Part shown: positions 24,412 to 34,434 of the stretch, in pieces
Numbering within the stretch: the stretch's first letter is position 1
Layout: every line of letters starts with the position of its first letter
Source of the DNA: Leucobacter denitrificans
Lineage (GTDB): Bacteria > Actinomycetota > Actinomycetes > Actinomycetales > Microbacteriaceae
Direction of reading: 5' to 3'
DNA length: 64,000 nt
Assembly: GCF_014396385.1 (NCBI RefSeq)
Contig: NZ_CP060716.1
Span: 1,550,001-1,614,000, forward strand
Program-made: the position numbers and the translations under genes
The notes under the pieces: generated by a model
The model's database searches: none
What the model was told of the DNA's origin: nothing
Seen by the model: the letters and a program-made list of their open reading frames with translations, nothing else

Positions 24412-24941
24412 GCGAACTCACGCTACTCATCCTTCGTGTCGGCTTCTTGCTGCTGCTGTGGTTCTTCATCTTTGCAATTGTGTACGCGCTCAAGAGCGAC
24501 CTGTTTGGGGCTCCAGTTCGCAAGTTGCGCAGTGACGGCTCGCAGCCACCGCAGGCGGCCGCATCACCCCAAGCAAACCAGACGCAGATGCAGCAACCAC
24601 CAGCGATCACGCCCTCGGGCGGCGCGCTTCCAACGGCGGGAGCCTCAGGCACAGCGCGCACTTTGGTCATCACCTCAGGTGTCGCCTCAGGCACATCGAT
24701 CCCACTCGATGATGATTTCGTTTCGATCGGCCGCAGTTCAGACTCAACACTCGTCATTGTCGACGAGTACACCTCGACCTATCACGCACGCCTTGCAAAG
24801 AGCGGCAGTGAATGGATCCTCACAGACCTCGACTCCACGAACGGCACCAAGCTCGCGGGCGAATCGGTGCACAAGCCAGTTCGGGTTCCGCTCTACACCC
24901 CGGTGACCATCGGCAAGACCACCTTTGAGTTGAGGCCGTAA
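24408..24941 (+). CDS. fhaB: Membrane-anchored FHA protein FhaB (FipA)
   Basis: 177 residues. The GTG at 24408 overlaps the fhaA stop as GTGA and begins with a hydrophobic helix at about 5-25 (LLILRVGFLLLLWFFIF). A Pro/Gln/Ala-rich linker of about 45 residues follows, then an FHA domain with SIGRSSDSTLVI, STYHARL and LDSTNGTKL. FhaB/FipA is a phosphoprotein reader that links Ser/Thr kinases to cell division in actinobacteria. Gene order between fhaA and pstP is the conserved one. Confidence 0.93.
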   Translation: MSELTLLILRVGFLLLLWFFIFAIVYALKSDLFGAPVRKLRSDGSQPPQAAASPQANQTQMQQPPAITPSGGALPTAGASGTARTLVITSGVASGTSIPLDDDFVSIGRSSDSTLVIVDEYTSTYHARLAKSGSEWILTDLDSTNGTKLAGESVHKPVRVPLYTPVTIGKTTFELRP

Positions 24942-24943
24942 CC

Positions 24944-26347
24944 GTGGCAAACGGATATGCGAGCGCTATTGGCTCACACGTCGGTATGGTCCGCTCGAAT
25001 AACCAAGATTCGGGCTATGCCGGCGACTATCTGTTTCTCGTAGCAGACGGCATGGGCGGTCACGCTGGCGGCGACGTGGCCTCAGCTCTCGTCACTCGTG
25101 ACATTGCTCGCCTAGACGATGCGCCGGGCGGCCTCCCGCAGCAATCAACTGAATTGCTGCGCACCTCGCTACTGTCTGCGAACCGCATGCTTCGAGACAC
25201 GGTCGGCGATCACCCAGAACTGGCCGGGCTTGGCACCACATTTGTCGGGTTTATCACCGTCGGTGATCAGCTCGCCCTCGCCCACATTGGTGATTCACGG
25301 CTCTATCTTCTGCGCGACGGGCATATGCTTCAGGTCACGAAAGACCACACGTTTGTGCAGCGCCTCGTCGACAGTGGTCGCATCACCGAGGAAGAGGCGA
25401 AGTTTCACCCCCGGCGTTCGGTACTCATGCGGGTGTTGGGCGACGTCGAATCTTCTCCCGAGATCGATACCGACATTCTCGACACGCAGCCCGGTGACCT
25501 GTGGCTGCTCTGCTCTGACGGCCTATGCGGCTACGTTGACGACGATGAGATCGAGCGAATCTTGCGCCGCCGTTCGTCACTGCAGGGCGCGGTCGACGAC
25601 CTCATCGATAAGAGCCTCGCTCACGGCGCACCCGACAATGTGACGGTTGTGCTGGTCGAGACGACGACAGCCGAAGAGGCCGCTGCAATTGCCGCAGAAA
25701 CAGCGGCAAGCGCGCCGGCTCAGCCGCAGCGCGACACCCTCGAAATTGCGGGCCATCTCTTCTCGGTCGACGAGCCTGGGTCGGTGGACCAGACCGTCGA
25801 AAGCGTCGACGGTGAAACGACAGAGATCCACCGCGGCCCGCTAAACCCTCGATTCGTGGGTTCGGCCGCAAACGCACCGGTGCTTCGCGACGGCGAGATG
25901 ACTACCGGCCGCAACAAGCTCATGGGTCGCAGGCGGATTCGCCGTGTACCCGTTGTCGAAGAGAGCCACTTCGAGCCAAAGGTCGACGAGTATCTCGCAG
26001 AACTGCTCGCCGAGACCCGCCGCAGCAACCGCCGCCGCCGCATCATGTGGCTCGTCGGGGTTATTGCGGTGCTCGCAGCTGTTGGCAGTGCACTGTTCTT
26101 TAGCTATCAGTGGACGCAAACGCGCTACTTCGTTGGCACCGACGGCGAGACCGTCGTGATTTTCCAGGGCGTGAATCAGTCGATCGGCACGTTCTCGCTG
26201 TACTCACCGGCCGAGGACACCGGAATTCCACTCGAGGCACTCGACGGACTCGAGCGTCGCGCCATCGAACGCACACTCAGCGCGAACTCCCTCGGGGAGG
26301 CTCGCGAGATCGTGGTGCGCCTCGGAGGTGTGCAAAATGCCGAATAG
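24944..26347 (+). CDS. pstP: PP2C-type Ser/Thr protein phosphatase PstP
   Basis: 467 residues, GTG start two bases after the fhaB stop. Residues about 1-235 are a PP2C domain with metal-binding aspartates in NNQDSGY, VADGMGGHAGG and DSRLYLLRDG, and the closing GAPDNVTVVLV. An Ala/Pro linker follows, then one transmembrane helix at about 363-388 (IMWLVGVIAVLAAVGSALFF) and an external C-terminal domain of about 80 residues. It removes phosphates from PknA, PknB and their substrates. It lies in the operon that encodes those kinases. Confidence 0.94.
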   Translation: MANGYASAIGSHVGMVRSNNQDSGYAGDYLFLVADGMGGHAGGDVASALVTRDIARLDDAPGGLPQQSTELLRTSLLSANRMLRDTVGDHPELAGLGTTFVGFITVGDQLALAHIGDSRLYLLRDGHMLQVTKDHTFVQRLVDSGRITEEEAKFHPRRSVLMRVLGDVESSPEIDTDILDTQPGDLWLLCSDGLCGYVDDDEIERILRRRSSLQGAVDDLIDKSLAHGAPDNVTVVLVETTTAEEAAAIAAETAASAPAQPQRDTLEIAGHLFSVDEPGSVDQTVESVDGETTEIHRGPLNPRFVGSAANAPVLRDGEMTTGRNKLMGRRRIRRVPVVEESHFEPKVDEYLAELLAETRRSNRRRRIMWLVGVIAVLAAVGSALFFSYQWTQTRYFVGTDGETVVIFQGVNQSIGTFSLYSPAEDTGIPLEALDGLERRAIERTLSANSLGEAREIVVRLGGVQNAE

Positions 26348-27740
26348 GTCAAAGAGCGAGGCGCGTTCATTCGAGAAAACTCGCACGAGCGAGACGGTGC
26401 TGCATCGCATTACCGCGATCCGCGCACCGCGAAAATTGCGCTCACTCGAGACGTTCCTTCTCATATTTTCCCTCGGCGTTGGCGTAGCCGCTGTCGTCAT
26501 CATTGATCTCACGGTGCACGGTGAGATCGGCACCGCGCTTCTCCCAACCGGCATTCCGTTCGTTGTCGCGGTGTTCGCGCTTCACGTGCTCGTGCGCCGC
26601 ATCGCACCCGACGCCGATCCACTCATCATGCCGATCGCGGTCATGCTGAACTCGATCGGTGTCGCGATGATTTACCGCATCGACCTCTCGAACAACCTCA
26701 GCGGGTGGGGCGCGGTCTCCGTGCGCCAGCTCCTGTGGTCGACCGTCGCCATTGTCGCGGCCGCAATCGTGCTCTACGTCATCAAGAGCCACCTTGTGCT
26801 GTTCCGTTACACCTACCTCTTCGGACTCGGCGCACTCATACTGCTGTTGCTTCCGATGCTGCCGTTCATCGGCGCCGAATTGAATGGTGCGCGGGTGTGG
26901 ATCCACATAGGTGAGTTCTCATTCCAGCCCGGTGAAATCGCGAAGATATTCCTCGCGATTTTCTTCGCTGGCTACCTCGTGCGTAACCGCGACGCGCTCT
27001 CGATGGTGGGCAAGAAGTTTGCGGGCATTCGCTTCCCGCGGGGTCGCGATCTCGGTCCACTACTCGCGTTCTGGCTCATCGCCATGGCGGTGCTCGTATT
27101 CCAGCGCGACCTCGGCACCTCGCTCCTGTACTTCGGTCTCTTTCTGTCGATGTTGTACCTTGCGACGGGCCGCATTGGGTGGATCGTGCTTGGCGTCGGC
27201 CTGTTCCTCGTCGGCGGCATCGCCGCAAGCCAGACCCTCAGCTACGTCAATCGCCGCTTCGAGAACTGGCTTCACCCGTTCAATGACCCAACTAACACCG
27301 GATATCAGATGGTGCAGGGGCTCTTCGGCATGGCCAACGGTGGCATGACCGGCACGGGTCTGGGCCAGGGATACCCGGCAGATACTCCCGTTGCCGAGAG
27401 CGACTACATCATTGCCGCGCTCGGCGAAGAGCTCGGGCTGATTGGCCTCTTCGTGATCCTCGCGGCCTACCTGCTGCTCGTCGGCCGCGCGCTGCGCATT
27501 GGGTTCGCGGGTCAAGATGACTTCGGCAAGCTGCTCGCTTCGGGCCTCGGCTTCGCAATCGCGCTTCAGGTGTTTATCGTTGTCGGTGGCATCACCCGCG
27601 TTATCCCACTCACGGGCCTGACCGCCCCCTTCCTCGCGGCGGGTGGATCCTCACTGGTCTCGAACTGGATCATCGTCGTGCTGCTGCTCTTGCTTTCCAA
27701 TTCGGTGCGCAACCGGCCAAAGCTGGTGATTCGCTCATGA
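26337..27740 (+). CDS. rodA: SEDS-family peptidoglycan polymerase RodA (FtsW/RodA/SpoVE)
   Basis: 467 residues. The ATG at 26337 is eight bases after GGAGG; the GTG at 26328 lies on that site and is rejected. There is an 11-base overlap with pstP. About 12 membrane helices carry SEDS signatures: LNGARVWIHIGEFSFQPGEIAKI, then YIIAALGEELGLIG and a C-terminal TGLTAPFLAAGGSS. SEDS proteins polymerise lipid II glycan strands together with a class B PBP, here the next gene, pbpA. The pair drives cell elongation, under kinase and phosphatase control from the same operon. Confidence 0.92.
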   Translation: MPNRSKSEARSFEKTRTSETVLHRITAIRAPRKLRSLETFLLIFSLGVGVAAVVIIDLTVHGEIGTALLPTGIPFVVAVFALHVLVRRIAPDADPLIMPIAVMLNSIGVAMIYRIDLSNNLSGWGAVSVRQLLWSTVAIVAAAIVLYVIKSHLVLFRYTYLFGLGALILLLLPMLPFIGAELNGARVWIHIGEFSFQPGEIAKIFLAIFFAGYLVRNRDALSMVGKKFAGIRFPRGRDLGPLLAFWLIAMAVLVFQRDLGTSLLYFGLFLSMLYLATGRIGWIVLGVGLFLVGGIAASQTLSYVNRRFENWLHPFNDPTNTGYQMVQGLFGMANGGMTGTGLGQGYPADTPVAESDYIIAALGEELGLIGLFVILAAYLLLVGRALRIGFAGQDDFGKLLASGLGFAIALQVFIVVGGITRVIPLTGLTAPFLAAGGSSLVSNWIIVVLLLLLSNSVRNRPKLVIRS

Positions 27741-29224
27741 ATAAGCAAATGAAGTTTCTCTCGCGAACCGTCTTCGCGATGTTCCTCGTGCTGTTTTTCT
27801 CGGTCACGCTCATTCAGTTCGTGAATGCTGACGAGTTGCGAAACAATCCGCTCAACCAGCGAACCATTAAGAACAGCTACAAGGTCGAGCGCGGGTCGAT
27901 TCTCGTTGGGGGCAACCCGATCGCGTATTCGACGCCAACGAGCGATACGTTCCGGTTCTTCCGTCAGTACGACCCAGGAACCCCGTACGCGCACGTGACC
28001 GGCTATTTCTCGCGACAGCAGGGCATGACCGGCCTCGAAGCCGCGATGAACCAAGAACTGTCAGGTAACGCGAACGCCCAGTTCTTCACTCGCATTATGA
28101 ACACCCTCAACGGCGTGAAGCCCCAGGGCAGCTCGATCGACACCACGATTGATGCGCGTGCACAGCAAGCGGCGTATGACGCCATGATGGAGTTCGATTT
28201 CCAGGGCGCCGTAGTCGCTATCGAACCAGACACTGGCCGAATCCTCGCACTTGTGTCGACGCCGAGCTACGATCCAAATCTGCTCTCAACAAACAATGAT
28301 GCAGAGATCATTGCGAACTACAACGCGCTCACCGAAGATGAGCTGCAGCCCCTCGTGAACCGAGCCATAGCGGGCGATCTCTACCACCCAGGTTCTGTTT
28401 ACAAGCTCGTCACCAGCGCTGCGGCAATTGAAAACGGTGACGTCACCCCTGAGACCGAGTTCGAGAATCCTGCCAGCCTGCAGTTGCCGCAGTCGAGCGC
28501 CGTGATGCGCAACTCGGACCAGCAGACATGTGGCTCTGGCTCGAAGGCAACGCTCGAGACCGCAATCATGTACTCCTGCAACATTCCAATCGCAGAGATG
28601 GCGATGGAAATGGATCGCGACGAGGTGCCAAAGATGGCACGCGCGTTCGGGTTCGATCAAGATCTCTCAATTCCTCTTGAGGTCACCCCGAGCACCGCGC
28701 CGCAGCCGCTCGACCAGGCGCAGGTCGCGCTCTCGTCGATCGGTCAGCTCGACGTGCGCACTACTCCGTTGCAGGTTGCGATGGTGTCTGCAGCAATTGC
28801 GAACGGCGGCACACTCATGACCCCGCTGCTTGTGGAGAGCATCATTGCACCGGATCTTCGCATTGAGGCGAGCTTCGATCCGAGTGAGATGGGCAAGCCG
28901 ATCTCAAAGAACACGGCTGAGGCGCTGACCTCGATGATGGAGAAGGGCGTGTCCGACCCAACGGGCTTCGCGCACCTTTCTGCCATCGATGGAGTCAGGG
29001 TTGCAGGCAAAACTGGTACGGCACAAAACGGTATAGACGCCAACGGGAACGATCTTCCCTATACGCTTTGGTATACGGGGTTCGCCCCGGTTGACGACCC
29101 GAAGATTGCCATCGCCGTGGTCATCGAAAATGGTGGCGGAACGGCCTTCGAGAATCAGGGGGGATCGTATGAACTTCCCACAGCGGTTGGAAAACGAGTA
29201 ATGGAAGCGGTGTTGAGCGAATGA
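27737..29224 (+). CDS. pbpA: Class B penicillin-binding protein PbpA
   Basis: 495 residues, ATG overlapping the rodA stop by four bases. One N-terminal anchor helix at about 10-30, then a dimerisation domain and a transpeptidase domain. The penicillin-binding motifs are S220-VYK, S280-CN and K425-TGT. It cross-links peptidoglycan strands made by RodA. The length and position in the operon match actinobacterial PbpA. Its stop overlaps the pknA start by four bases. Confidence 0.93.
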   Translation: MNKQMKFLSRTVFAMFLVLFFSVTLIQFVNADELRNNPLNQRTIKNSYKVERGSILVGGNPIAYSTPTSDTFRFFRQYDPGTPYAHVTGYFSRQQGMTGLEAAMNQELSGNANAQFFTRIMNTLNGVKPQGSSIDTTIDARAQQAAYDAMMEFDFQGAVVAIEPDTGRILALVSTPSYDPNLLSTNNDAEIIANYNALTEDELQPLVNRAIAGDLYHPGSVYKLVTSAAAIENGDVTPETEFENPASLQLPQSSAVMRNSDQQTCGSGSKATLETAIMYSCNIPIAEMAMEMDRDEVPKMARAFGFDQDLSIPLEVTPSTAPQPLDQAQVALSSIGQLDVRTTPLQVAMVSAAIANGGTLMTPLLVESIIAPDLRIEASFDPSEMGKPISKNTAEALTSMMEKGVSDPTGFAHLSAIDGVRVAGKTGTAQNGIDANGNDLPYTLWYTGFAPVDDPKIAIAVVIENGGGTAFENQGGSYELPTAVGKRVMEAVLSE

Positions 29225-30948
29225 GGCCATCGGCAGGGATCACATTTGGCGGTCGCTACGAGCTAGGCTCACGCATCGCGGTCGGCGGTATGGGTGAGGT
29301 CTGGAAGGCGAGCGACAGCATTATCGGTCGCACGGTCGCCATCAAGATCCTCAAAGACGAATACATGGGCGACCCGGGCTTCCTCGAACGTTTCCGCGCC
29401 GAGGCACGGCACGCTGCCCTCGTGAACCACGAAGGCATTGCGAACGTCTTCGATTATGGCGAAGAGCAGGGATCCGCATATATCGTCATGGAGCTCGTGC
29501 CGGGCGAGCCGCTCTCTGCAATCATTGACCGCGAGGGGCGCTTACCGTCAGACCGCGTTCTTGGCATTGTCGCGCAGACCGCGACCTCGCTGCAGGCCGC
29601 GCACGACGCCGGACTCGTGCACCGCGACATCAAGCCGGGCAACCTGCTGATCACCCCTGAGGGCCGCGTCAAGATCACCGACTTCGGTATCGCGCGTATC
29701 GCAGACCAGGTTCCGCTCACCGCGACCGGCCAGGTCATGGGTACGGTGCAGTACCTTGCGCCTGAGCAGGCGAGTGGTCACGCGGCAACTCCGTCGACCG
29801 ATATCTACTCGCTCGGCATCGTGGCCTACGAGTGCCTCGCTGGCAAGCGACCGTTTACTGGCGAGTCGCAGGTCGCGATCGCCATGGCGCAGATCAATGA
29901 CACCCCTCCTGCGCTTCCGGCCGACGTACCCGAGGCCGTAAGCAACCTCGTGATGTCGTGCCTGTCGAAAGACTCAGTGGATCGGCCAGAAACTGCCGCG
30001 AAGCTCGCGCAGGCGTCTGCCGCACTTCACCGTGGGGATATCGAACTCGCGGCGAGTTACGTTCCCCAGGTGAAGGGGAAGACTGAAGATCCGGCCGCGA
30101 CCGTTGTCATGGGCCACGTTGCGGGCAGCGATGCCGCAACAACCGCACTGCCGCAGACCCAGGTGATGGGTGCCGGTGCCGGTGCAGCAGCTCTGGCCAA
30201 CGGCAACGGTGACGAGCCCGGCGAGCCCGAAGCAAAGAAGAAGAGGAACCGCTGGACCTGGCCGCTCATCACACTCCTCGCACTACTGCTCATCATCGGC
30301 GTTGGCACGGCGGTTGCGCTGCTCAATCAGAACACTGAGGAGCCGAAAGAGACGCCGACAACTTCGGAGACCGAGAAGCCAACCGAGACCACGAAGCCTC
30401 CGACCGAACCAACGAGTGCAGCGATTGACGCAAGCAGCATCATCGGGGCGATGACCTACGACGAAGCGGTTGCCTATTTGAATGGCCTCGGGTTCACCAA
30501 CATCGCTCCGGCAAGATCGGGCGCAGCAGTGCCAGACGATGAGGCAGGTATGGTGACAGATGTCTCACCCTCGGGCGAGACAGAATTCGACGAGCTTATT
30601 ACGCTCACCGTCAGCGTTCCTTTTGGTGAGATTGGCACGCCCGGAGCGCCCACAATCGGCGGCCCATCAACCGTGAACGTCGGTGACACCGTCGTGCTTC
30701 AGGGGTTCTCTTCAACCTGCCCTGCGGGACTCACACTCGGGGCATATGATGTGCAACTGAGCGACCCATCGCTCGCGCAGTTGAATGGCAGCGCTTCATC
30801 GAGCGGGGTCTCGCTGACCACTCTGAAGGAAGGCGAGCTGAAAGTAACTTATACCTATCGGTGTGAGGGACCGCAGCAGCGTGTTTCGCCGGTATCCTCA
30901 CCTGTGACTATTACGATTACATCTCAGGCTCCGCCGGAGGAAGAGTAA
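29221..30948 (+). CDS. pknA: Ser/Thr protein kinase PknA with PASTA and extra Ig-like domain
   Basis: 575 residues. The cytoplasmic kinase domain at about 10-270 has [10 protein letters not shown], Lys42, HRD at 134-136 and DFG at 154-156, all intact. A transmembrane helix lies near 345-370 ([18 protein letters not shown]), followed by a Thr/Glu/Pro-rich stretch. One PASTA-like domain is at about 400-470, then a beta-rich, Ig-like segment at about 473-570 with cysteines in SSTCPAGLT and TYRCEGP. Mycobacterial PknA lacks a PASTA domain, so the extracellular part is longer here. It probably senses wall material and regulates division and synthesis proteins. Confidence 0.9.
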   Translation: MRPSAGITFGGRYELGSRIAVGGMGEVWKASDSIIGRTVAIKILKDEYMGDPGFLERFRAEARHAALVNHEGIANVFDYGEEQGSAYIVMELVPGEPLSAIIDREGRLPSDRVLGIVAQTATSLQAAHDAGLVHRDIKPGNLLITPEGRVKITDFGIARIADQVPLTATGQVMGTVQYLAPEQASGHAATPSTDIYSLGIVAYECLAGKRPFTGESQVAIAMAQINDTPPALPADVPEAVSNLVMSCLSKDSVDRPETAAKLAQASAALHRGDIELAASYVPQVKGKTEDPAATVVMGHVAGSDAATTALPQTQVMGAGAGAAALANGNGDEPGEPEAKKKRNRWTWPLITLLALLLIIGVGTAVALLNQNTEEPKETPTTSETEKPTETTKPPTEPTSAAIDASSIIGAMTYDEAVAYLNGLGFTNIAPARSGAAVPDDEAGMVTDVSPSGETEFDELITLTVSVPFGEIGTPGAPTIGGPSTVNVGDTVVLQGFSSTCPAGLTLGAYDVQLSDPSLAQLNGSASSSGVSLTTLKEGELKVTYTYRCEGPQQRVSPVSSPVTITITSQAPPEEE

Positions 30949-31025
30949 TCCGGGGTTTACTCAGCAACAGTTGCTGAGTGCCAATACACTTAAGAGATGA
31001 TTTGAGCACTCCGAGAGAGGTGAGC

Positions 31026-32732
31026 ATGCCGGAAACTGCGGGCAGTACTGAGCCGCGAATTCTCGCAGGCCGCTATGCGATCGGGGAGTTCATTGGTCAG
31101 GGTGGCATGGCCACCGTGTATCGCGGCACCGATACGAAGCTCGGTCGGCAAGTCGCGATCAAGGTCATGAAGTCAGAACTGTCGAATGACGAACAGTTCC
31201 GCTCAAGGTTTCGGCAAGAAGCACAATCGGCTTCACGCATGGCGCATCCAACGGTCGTGCGAGTGTTCGACGCCGGCGATGACCTCATTCAAACCGCAGA
31301 CGGAGTAAAGCGTCTCCCATTCATTGCGATGGAGTACATCGAGGGCAAGAACCTTCGAGAACTCGCCGCAGAGAACAAGCTCAGCCCTGCCGAGGCCGCT
31401 CGAATAGTGGACTCTGTGCTTACCGCACTCGAGTATTCGCACCGTGCGGGAATCGTTCACCGTGACATCAAGCCGGCGAACATTATGGTCACCAAGTCTG
31501 GCCAGGTGAAGGTCATGGACTTCGGCATCGCACGCGCGGTGTCCGACACCTCTTCGACGCTTCAGCAGACAACAGCGATCCTTGGCACTGCCGCCTATTT
31601 CTCGCCCGAGCAGGCCAAGGGTGAGTCAGTCGACGCCCGCACCGACCTGTATTCGACGGCGGTTCTGCTCTATGAGCTCCTCGCTGGTGAAGTGCCCTTC
31701 ACCGGGGATTCGGCGGTCGCGGTTGCCTATCAGCACGTTAGTGAGCGCCCAAAGCCGCCGAGCGAACATTCTCCTGACCTCGCGCCCGAGTTCGACCGGG
31801 TCGTCATGTACGGACTCGGCAAGGATCGCGCAAAGCGTTTCCAGACAGCCGCAGAGTTTCGCGAGGCCCTACGCAAAGCCGCAAACGGCGAAATGCCAAA
31901 GCTTCCGCGCCATGACACGCAAAGCACGGTGCTGTTCTCGGCCGGAGACGAGATCTCCGACTCCGATCTCGCACTTCGGCAACTCTCCGAGGGGGGTGGC
32001 AGCAAAACTCAGAGCAGACCACCCGTGATGTGGACATGGGCTGCGATTCTCACGGTCGGCGCAATCGTCATCGCGGTGGTGTTCTGGCTAGTAAACCTCG
32101 TGCCCAGTAACATCGCCCCGTCGAGTGTTCGCGAGATTCCAGAGTTCGAGAACACAACTCGAGCGCTAGCTCTCGAACAATTGCAAGAGCTAGATCTAGA
32201 GGTGGTCCAGGTCGAGCAACCTGACGACGACGTGCCGAGTGGTTATGTCATATCCACGGATCCGGTCGCTGGCTCAAAAGTGAATGTGGGCGATGAAGTC
32301 ACCTTGTTCATCTCTACCGGCCCTGAATCAGCCGAAGTGCCCGGATTTGCCGGCCTGACGCTCGACAAGTACACCGAAGCAGTAGAAGCGCTTGGGCTTG
32401 CTGTCGGCAAGGTCACCACGAAAGACGACCCAATTGAGCCAGAAAACCGGGTGCTGAGCGTGTCGCCAGAGCGCGGTACAACGCTCAAGTGGGGCGAATC
32501 GGTTGATGTGACGGTGTCGAGCGGTAAGGTCGATGTGCCCAATGTCGTGAGTCAGCCCCTCGAGATTGCGCGTTCACTGACGAGCGGGCTGGGCCTCGAA
32601 CTCTCACTCGTTCCGCAAACCGCATCAGATACCGGGTGCACACCTGAGGCGAGTTACCCGATCACCGGCCAATCAATCGTGGGGCAGAACCCGCAGGGTT
32701 CAAAGCTCGAGCTCACGTACTGCGTCGGCTAG
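31026..32732 (+). CDS. pknB: Ser/Thr protein kinase PknB with three PASTA domains
   Basis: 568 residues from the ATG at 31026 after GAGAGGTGAG. The kinase domain at about 15-275 has GQGGMATVYRG, Lys46, HRD at 145-147 and DFG at 165-167. A transmembrane helix lies near 335-360. Three PASTA repeats follow at about 365-430, 431-498 and 499-568. Mycobacterial PknB has four. PASTA domains bind muropeptides or lipid II and control kinase activity toward wall synthesis. A 77-bp gap separates it from pknA, so a second promoter may exist. Confidence 0.94.
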   Translation: MPETAGSTEPRILAGRYAIGEFIGQGGMATVYRGTDTKLGRQVAIKVMKSELSNDEQFRSRFRQEAQSASRMAHPTVVRVFDAGDDLIQTADGVKRLPFIAMEYIEGKNLRELAAENKLSPAEAARIVDSVLTALEYSHRAGIVHRDIKPANIMVTKSGQVKVMDFGIARAVSDTSSTLQQTTAILGTAAYFSPEQAKGESVDARTDLYSTAVLLYELLAGEVPFTGDSAVAVAYQHVSERPKPPSEHSPDLAPEFDRVVMYGLGKDRAKRFQTAAEFREALRKAANGEMPKLPRHDTQSTVLFSAGDEISDSDLALRQLSEGGGSKTQSRPPVMWTWAAILTVGAIVIAVVFWLVNLVPSNIAPSSVREIPEFENTTRALALEQLQELDLEVVQVEQPDDDVPSGYVISTDPVAGSKVNVGDEVTLFISTGPESAEVPGFAGLTLDKYTEAVEALGLAVGKVTTKDDPIEPENRVLSVSPERGTTLKWGESVDVTVSSGKVDVPNVVSQPLEIARSLTSGLGLELSLVPQTASDTGCTPEASYPITGQSIVGQNPQGSKLELTYCVG

Positions 32733-32792
32733 CCTGAGCCTGCAATCTGGCGTCAGAATCCGCTGCAGTCAGAGCAATACCTTTTGTGGCGT

Positions 32793-32811
32793 GGCCACGA
32801 CTTGTCGTGCC
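32793..32811. terminator. Weak hairpin between pknB and pabA
   Basis: CACGA-cttg-TCGTG with one flanking bulge and a GG/CC pair lies in the gap between two convergent genes. The stem is short and there is no T-run, so this is a tentative call. Confidence 0.3.
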
Positions 32812-32837
32812 GGGGCCGCGCTGCAATTACGGCTGCG

Positions 32838-33476
32838 TTAGTGGTTCACAATAAGCGGTGAGAGCGTAGCCGCGATCTCGGCCGCATTCTCGAGACCGAC
32901 GCTTTGTAGCCAGTTACCGAGCTGTCGGTAGCCACCTTCGGTGAGCACGGATTCGGGATGGTACTGCACCCCATAAATCGGCAGCTCGCGGTGACGCAGT
33001 GCCATTACGACACCGCCCGCGGTCTCTGCAGTGATGACCAGGCTCTCTGGTACGGTGCTTCGCACAACCGCGAGGGAGTGATAGCGAGTCGCATCAAATT
33101 CCTCAGCGACCCCTGCGAAGAAGCTGTCGCCCGTGTGGCGCACACGCGAGATCTTGCCGTGCATGAGTTCTTGTGCGTGCGTCACCGTCGCTCCGAGCGC
33201 CTCGGCAATTGCTTGATGCCCCAGGCACACGCCAAGCAACGGGACTCCTGTGCGCAGGGCGATATTCACCATGGAAATCGACACACCGGCGTGAGCTGGC
33301 GTGCCTGGGCCGGGGGAGAGGAGAACCCCGTCGTATTCCGTGACAAGCTGCTCGAGTTCGCCAACACTCACGTCGTCATTGCGGATCACGATGGTCTCTG
33401 CCCCGAGCTGCTGCAGATACCCGTTCAACGTATAGACAAAACTGTCGTAGTTGTCGATTACGAGGACTTTCGTCAC
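32838..33476 (-). CDS. pabA: Glutamine amidotransferase, anthranilate/aminodeoxychorismate synthase component II
   Basis: 212 residues from the GTG at 33476, whose GTGA overlaps the stop of the small upstream membrane gene; the 82-residue extension beyond it covers that other gene. Class I amidotransferase triad: Cys84 in GVCLGHQAI, His173 and Glu175 in YHPESVLTEGG. The start KVLVIDNYDSFVYTL is typical of TrpG/PabA. It supplies ammonia to a chorismate-using partner not in this window. In actinobacteria this position next to pknB is usually called pabA or trpG. Confidence 0.92.
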   Translation of the reverse strand: MTKVLVIDNYDSFVYTLNGYLQQLGAETIVIRNDDVSVGELEQLVTEYDGVLLSPGPGTPAHAGVSISMVNIALRTGVPLLGVCLGHQAIAEALGATVTHAQELMHGKISRVRHTGDSFFAGVAEEFDATRYHSLAVVRSTVPESLVITAETAGGVVMALRHRELPIYGVQYHPESVLTEGGYRQLGNWLQSVGLENAAEIAATLSPLIVNH

Positions 33477-33631
33477 GTTCCCACCGTCGCTTCCTCTTCT
33501 GGGAACTGCACAAGCACCCATGGATACACATAGTTTATGACGACCCACACGAGTACGACCGCGAGTGCGAGCAGCACGATAAGGCGCAGCCAGACCGGGC
33601 CAGGGAAGAAACGCCAAAGTAGCGAGAACAT
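33473..33631 (-). CDS. Small single-helix membrane protein between sortase and pabA
   Basis: 52 residues: MFSLLWRFFPGPVWLRLIVL, then a long hydrophobic run, YVYPWVLVQFPEEEATVGT. One membrane helix spans about 15-38, with an acidic tail. The ATG overlaps the sortase stop (TAATG), and its TGA overlaps the pabA GTG by two bases. The three genes are thus translationally chained, which strongly supports it being real. No domain is recognised. Its place suggests a partner of the sortase, but this is inference. Confidence 0.75.
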   Translation of the reverse strand: MFSLLWRFFPGPVWLRLIVLLALAVVLVWVVINYVYPWVLVQFPEEEATVGT

Positions 33632-34374
33632 TAGCTAGCGCCTCCCACAATTGCCGGGTTGAGCTCGATGAGCTCGGCTGGTGGGCCATCACTTCGGGGC
33701 TGGAACTCCTCAAAGATTGCATACGCGATAGCTCGCTCGTCTGACCCCCAGTTCTTCGGGTGGCAGGTGGTGAGCGTCAGAATCTGGTCGGTCCCAGGTG
33801 TTCCATCGATCCACGGAAATGGCTTCAACACACCAACATCGGTCGGCAGAACGTACTCGAGAGAACGGAACCGGTAGGTGTACCAGCCATCGGCCGTCTC
33901 AAAGAACAGTGGCTCGCCAATCCGCAGATTCATGATCTCTCTGAATGGCGTAATAAACCCGCCTGAACGGTGAGCAGCGAGCGCAAAGTTGCCGACCTCG
34001 CCGGGCATCACGCTTGTGGGGTAGTGACCAATGCCCTTGTCGTCATAGTTGAGCGTCTCCCACCATCCCGTTCCTTCTGCGACACGGTTCGCAAATGTTG
34101 TGCCAAACGCAGGAACATGGAGGGTGCCGAACACCTCGCCGATAGGAGGTTGTTCGGGAACCGGCACAGTGCCGGTATAGGGAGCCGCGTGCACTGCAGC
34201 CTCATCCCAAGCTGCCGAGTCTGCCGTCGTGAGTTCGAGTTGTTTCTCAACGACCGCAACTGAGGTGTGCCAGGGTTGCCACACAATGTATCCGAATACT
34301 CCAAGACCGCCGAGGATGAGGAGTTCACCAATCACCGTCAGCGGGCTAAGTTTTGCACGACGTCGCTTTTCCAT
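33631..34374 (-). CDS. Class E sortase
   Basis: 247 residues. An N-terminal membrane anchor at about 14-32 precedes the sortase barrel. The catalytic set is His135 (LAAHRSGG), Cys204 in TLTTCHPKN and Arg214 in SDERAIAYA. The TLTTC form and overall length match actinobacterial class E sortases, which join LAXTG proteins to the wall. A plausible substrate with LAETG is encoded at 39682-41295. The gene is divergent from crgA and precedes the small membrane protein gene. Confidence 0.92.
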   Translation of the reverse strand: MEKRRRAKLSPLTVIGELLILGGLGVFGYIVWQPWHTSVAVVEKQLELTTADSAAWDEAAVHAAPYTGTVPVPEQPPIGEVFGTLHVPAFGTTFANRVAEGTGWWETLNYDDKGIGHYPTSVMPGEVGNFALAAHRSGGFITPFREIMNLRIGEPLFFETADGWYTYRFRSLEYVLPTDVGVLKPFPWIDGTPGTDQILTLTTCHPKNWGSDERAIAYAIFEEFQPRSDGPPAELIELNPAIVGGAS

Positions 34375-34434
34375 TTACTGCCATTCTAAATGCGTCACAC
34401 TGAGTGACCACCTCGAACTAGGTAGACTGTGAGC

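Noticed and set aside
30978..31025. Upstream start for PknB
   Set aside because: The added residues are not part of the kinase family, and the ATG at 31026 has GAGAGGTGAG at proper spacing.
33477..33722. 82-residue N-terminal extension of pabA
   Set aside because: The extension reads over the 52-residue membrane-protein gene in another frame, and the GTG at 33476 gives the standard family start.
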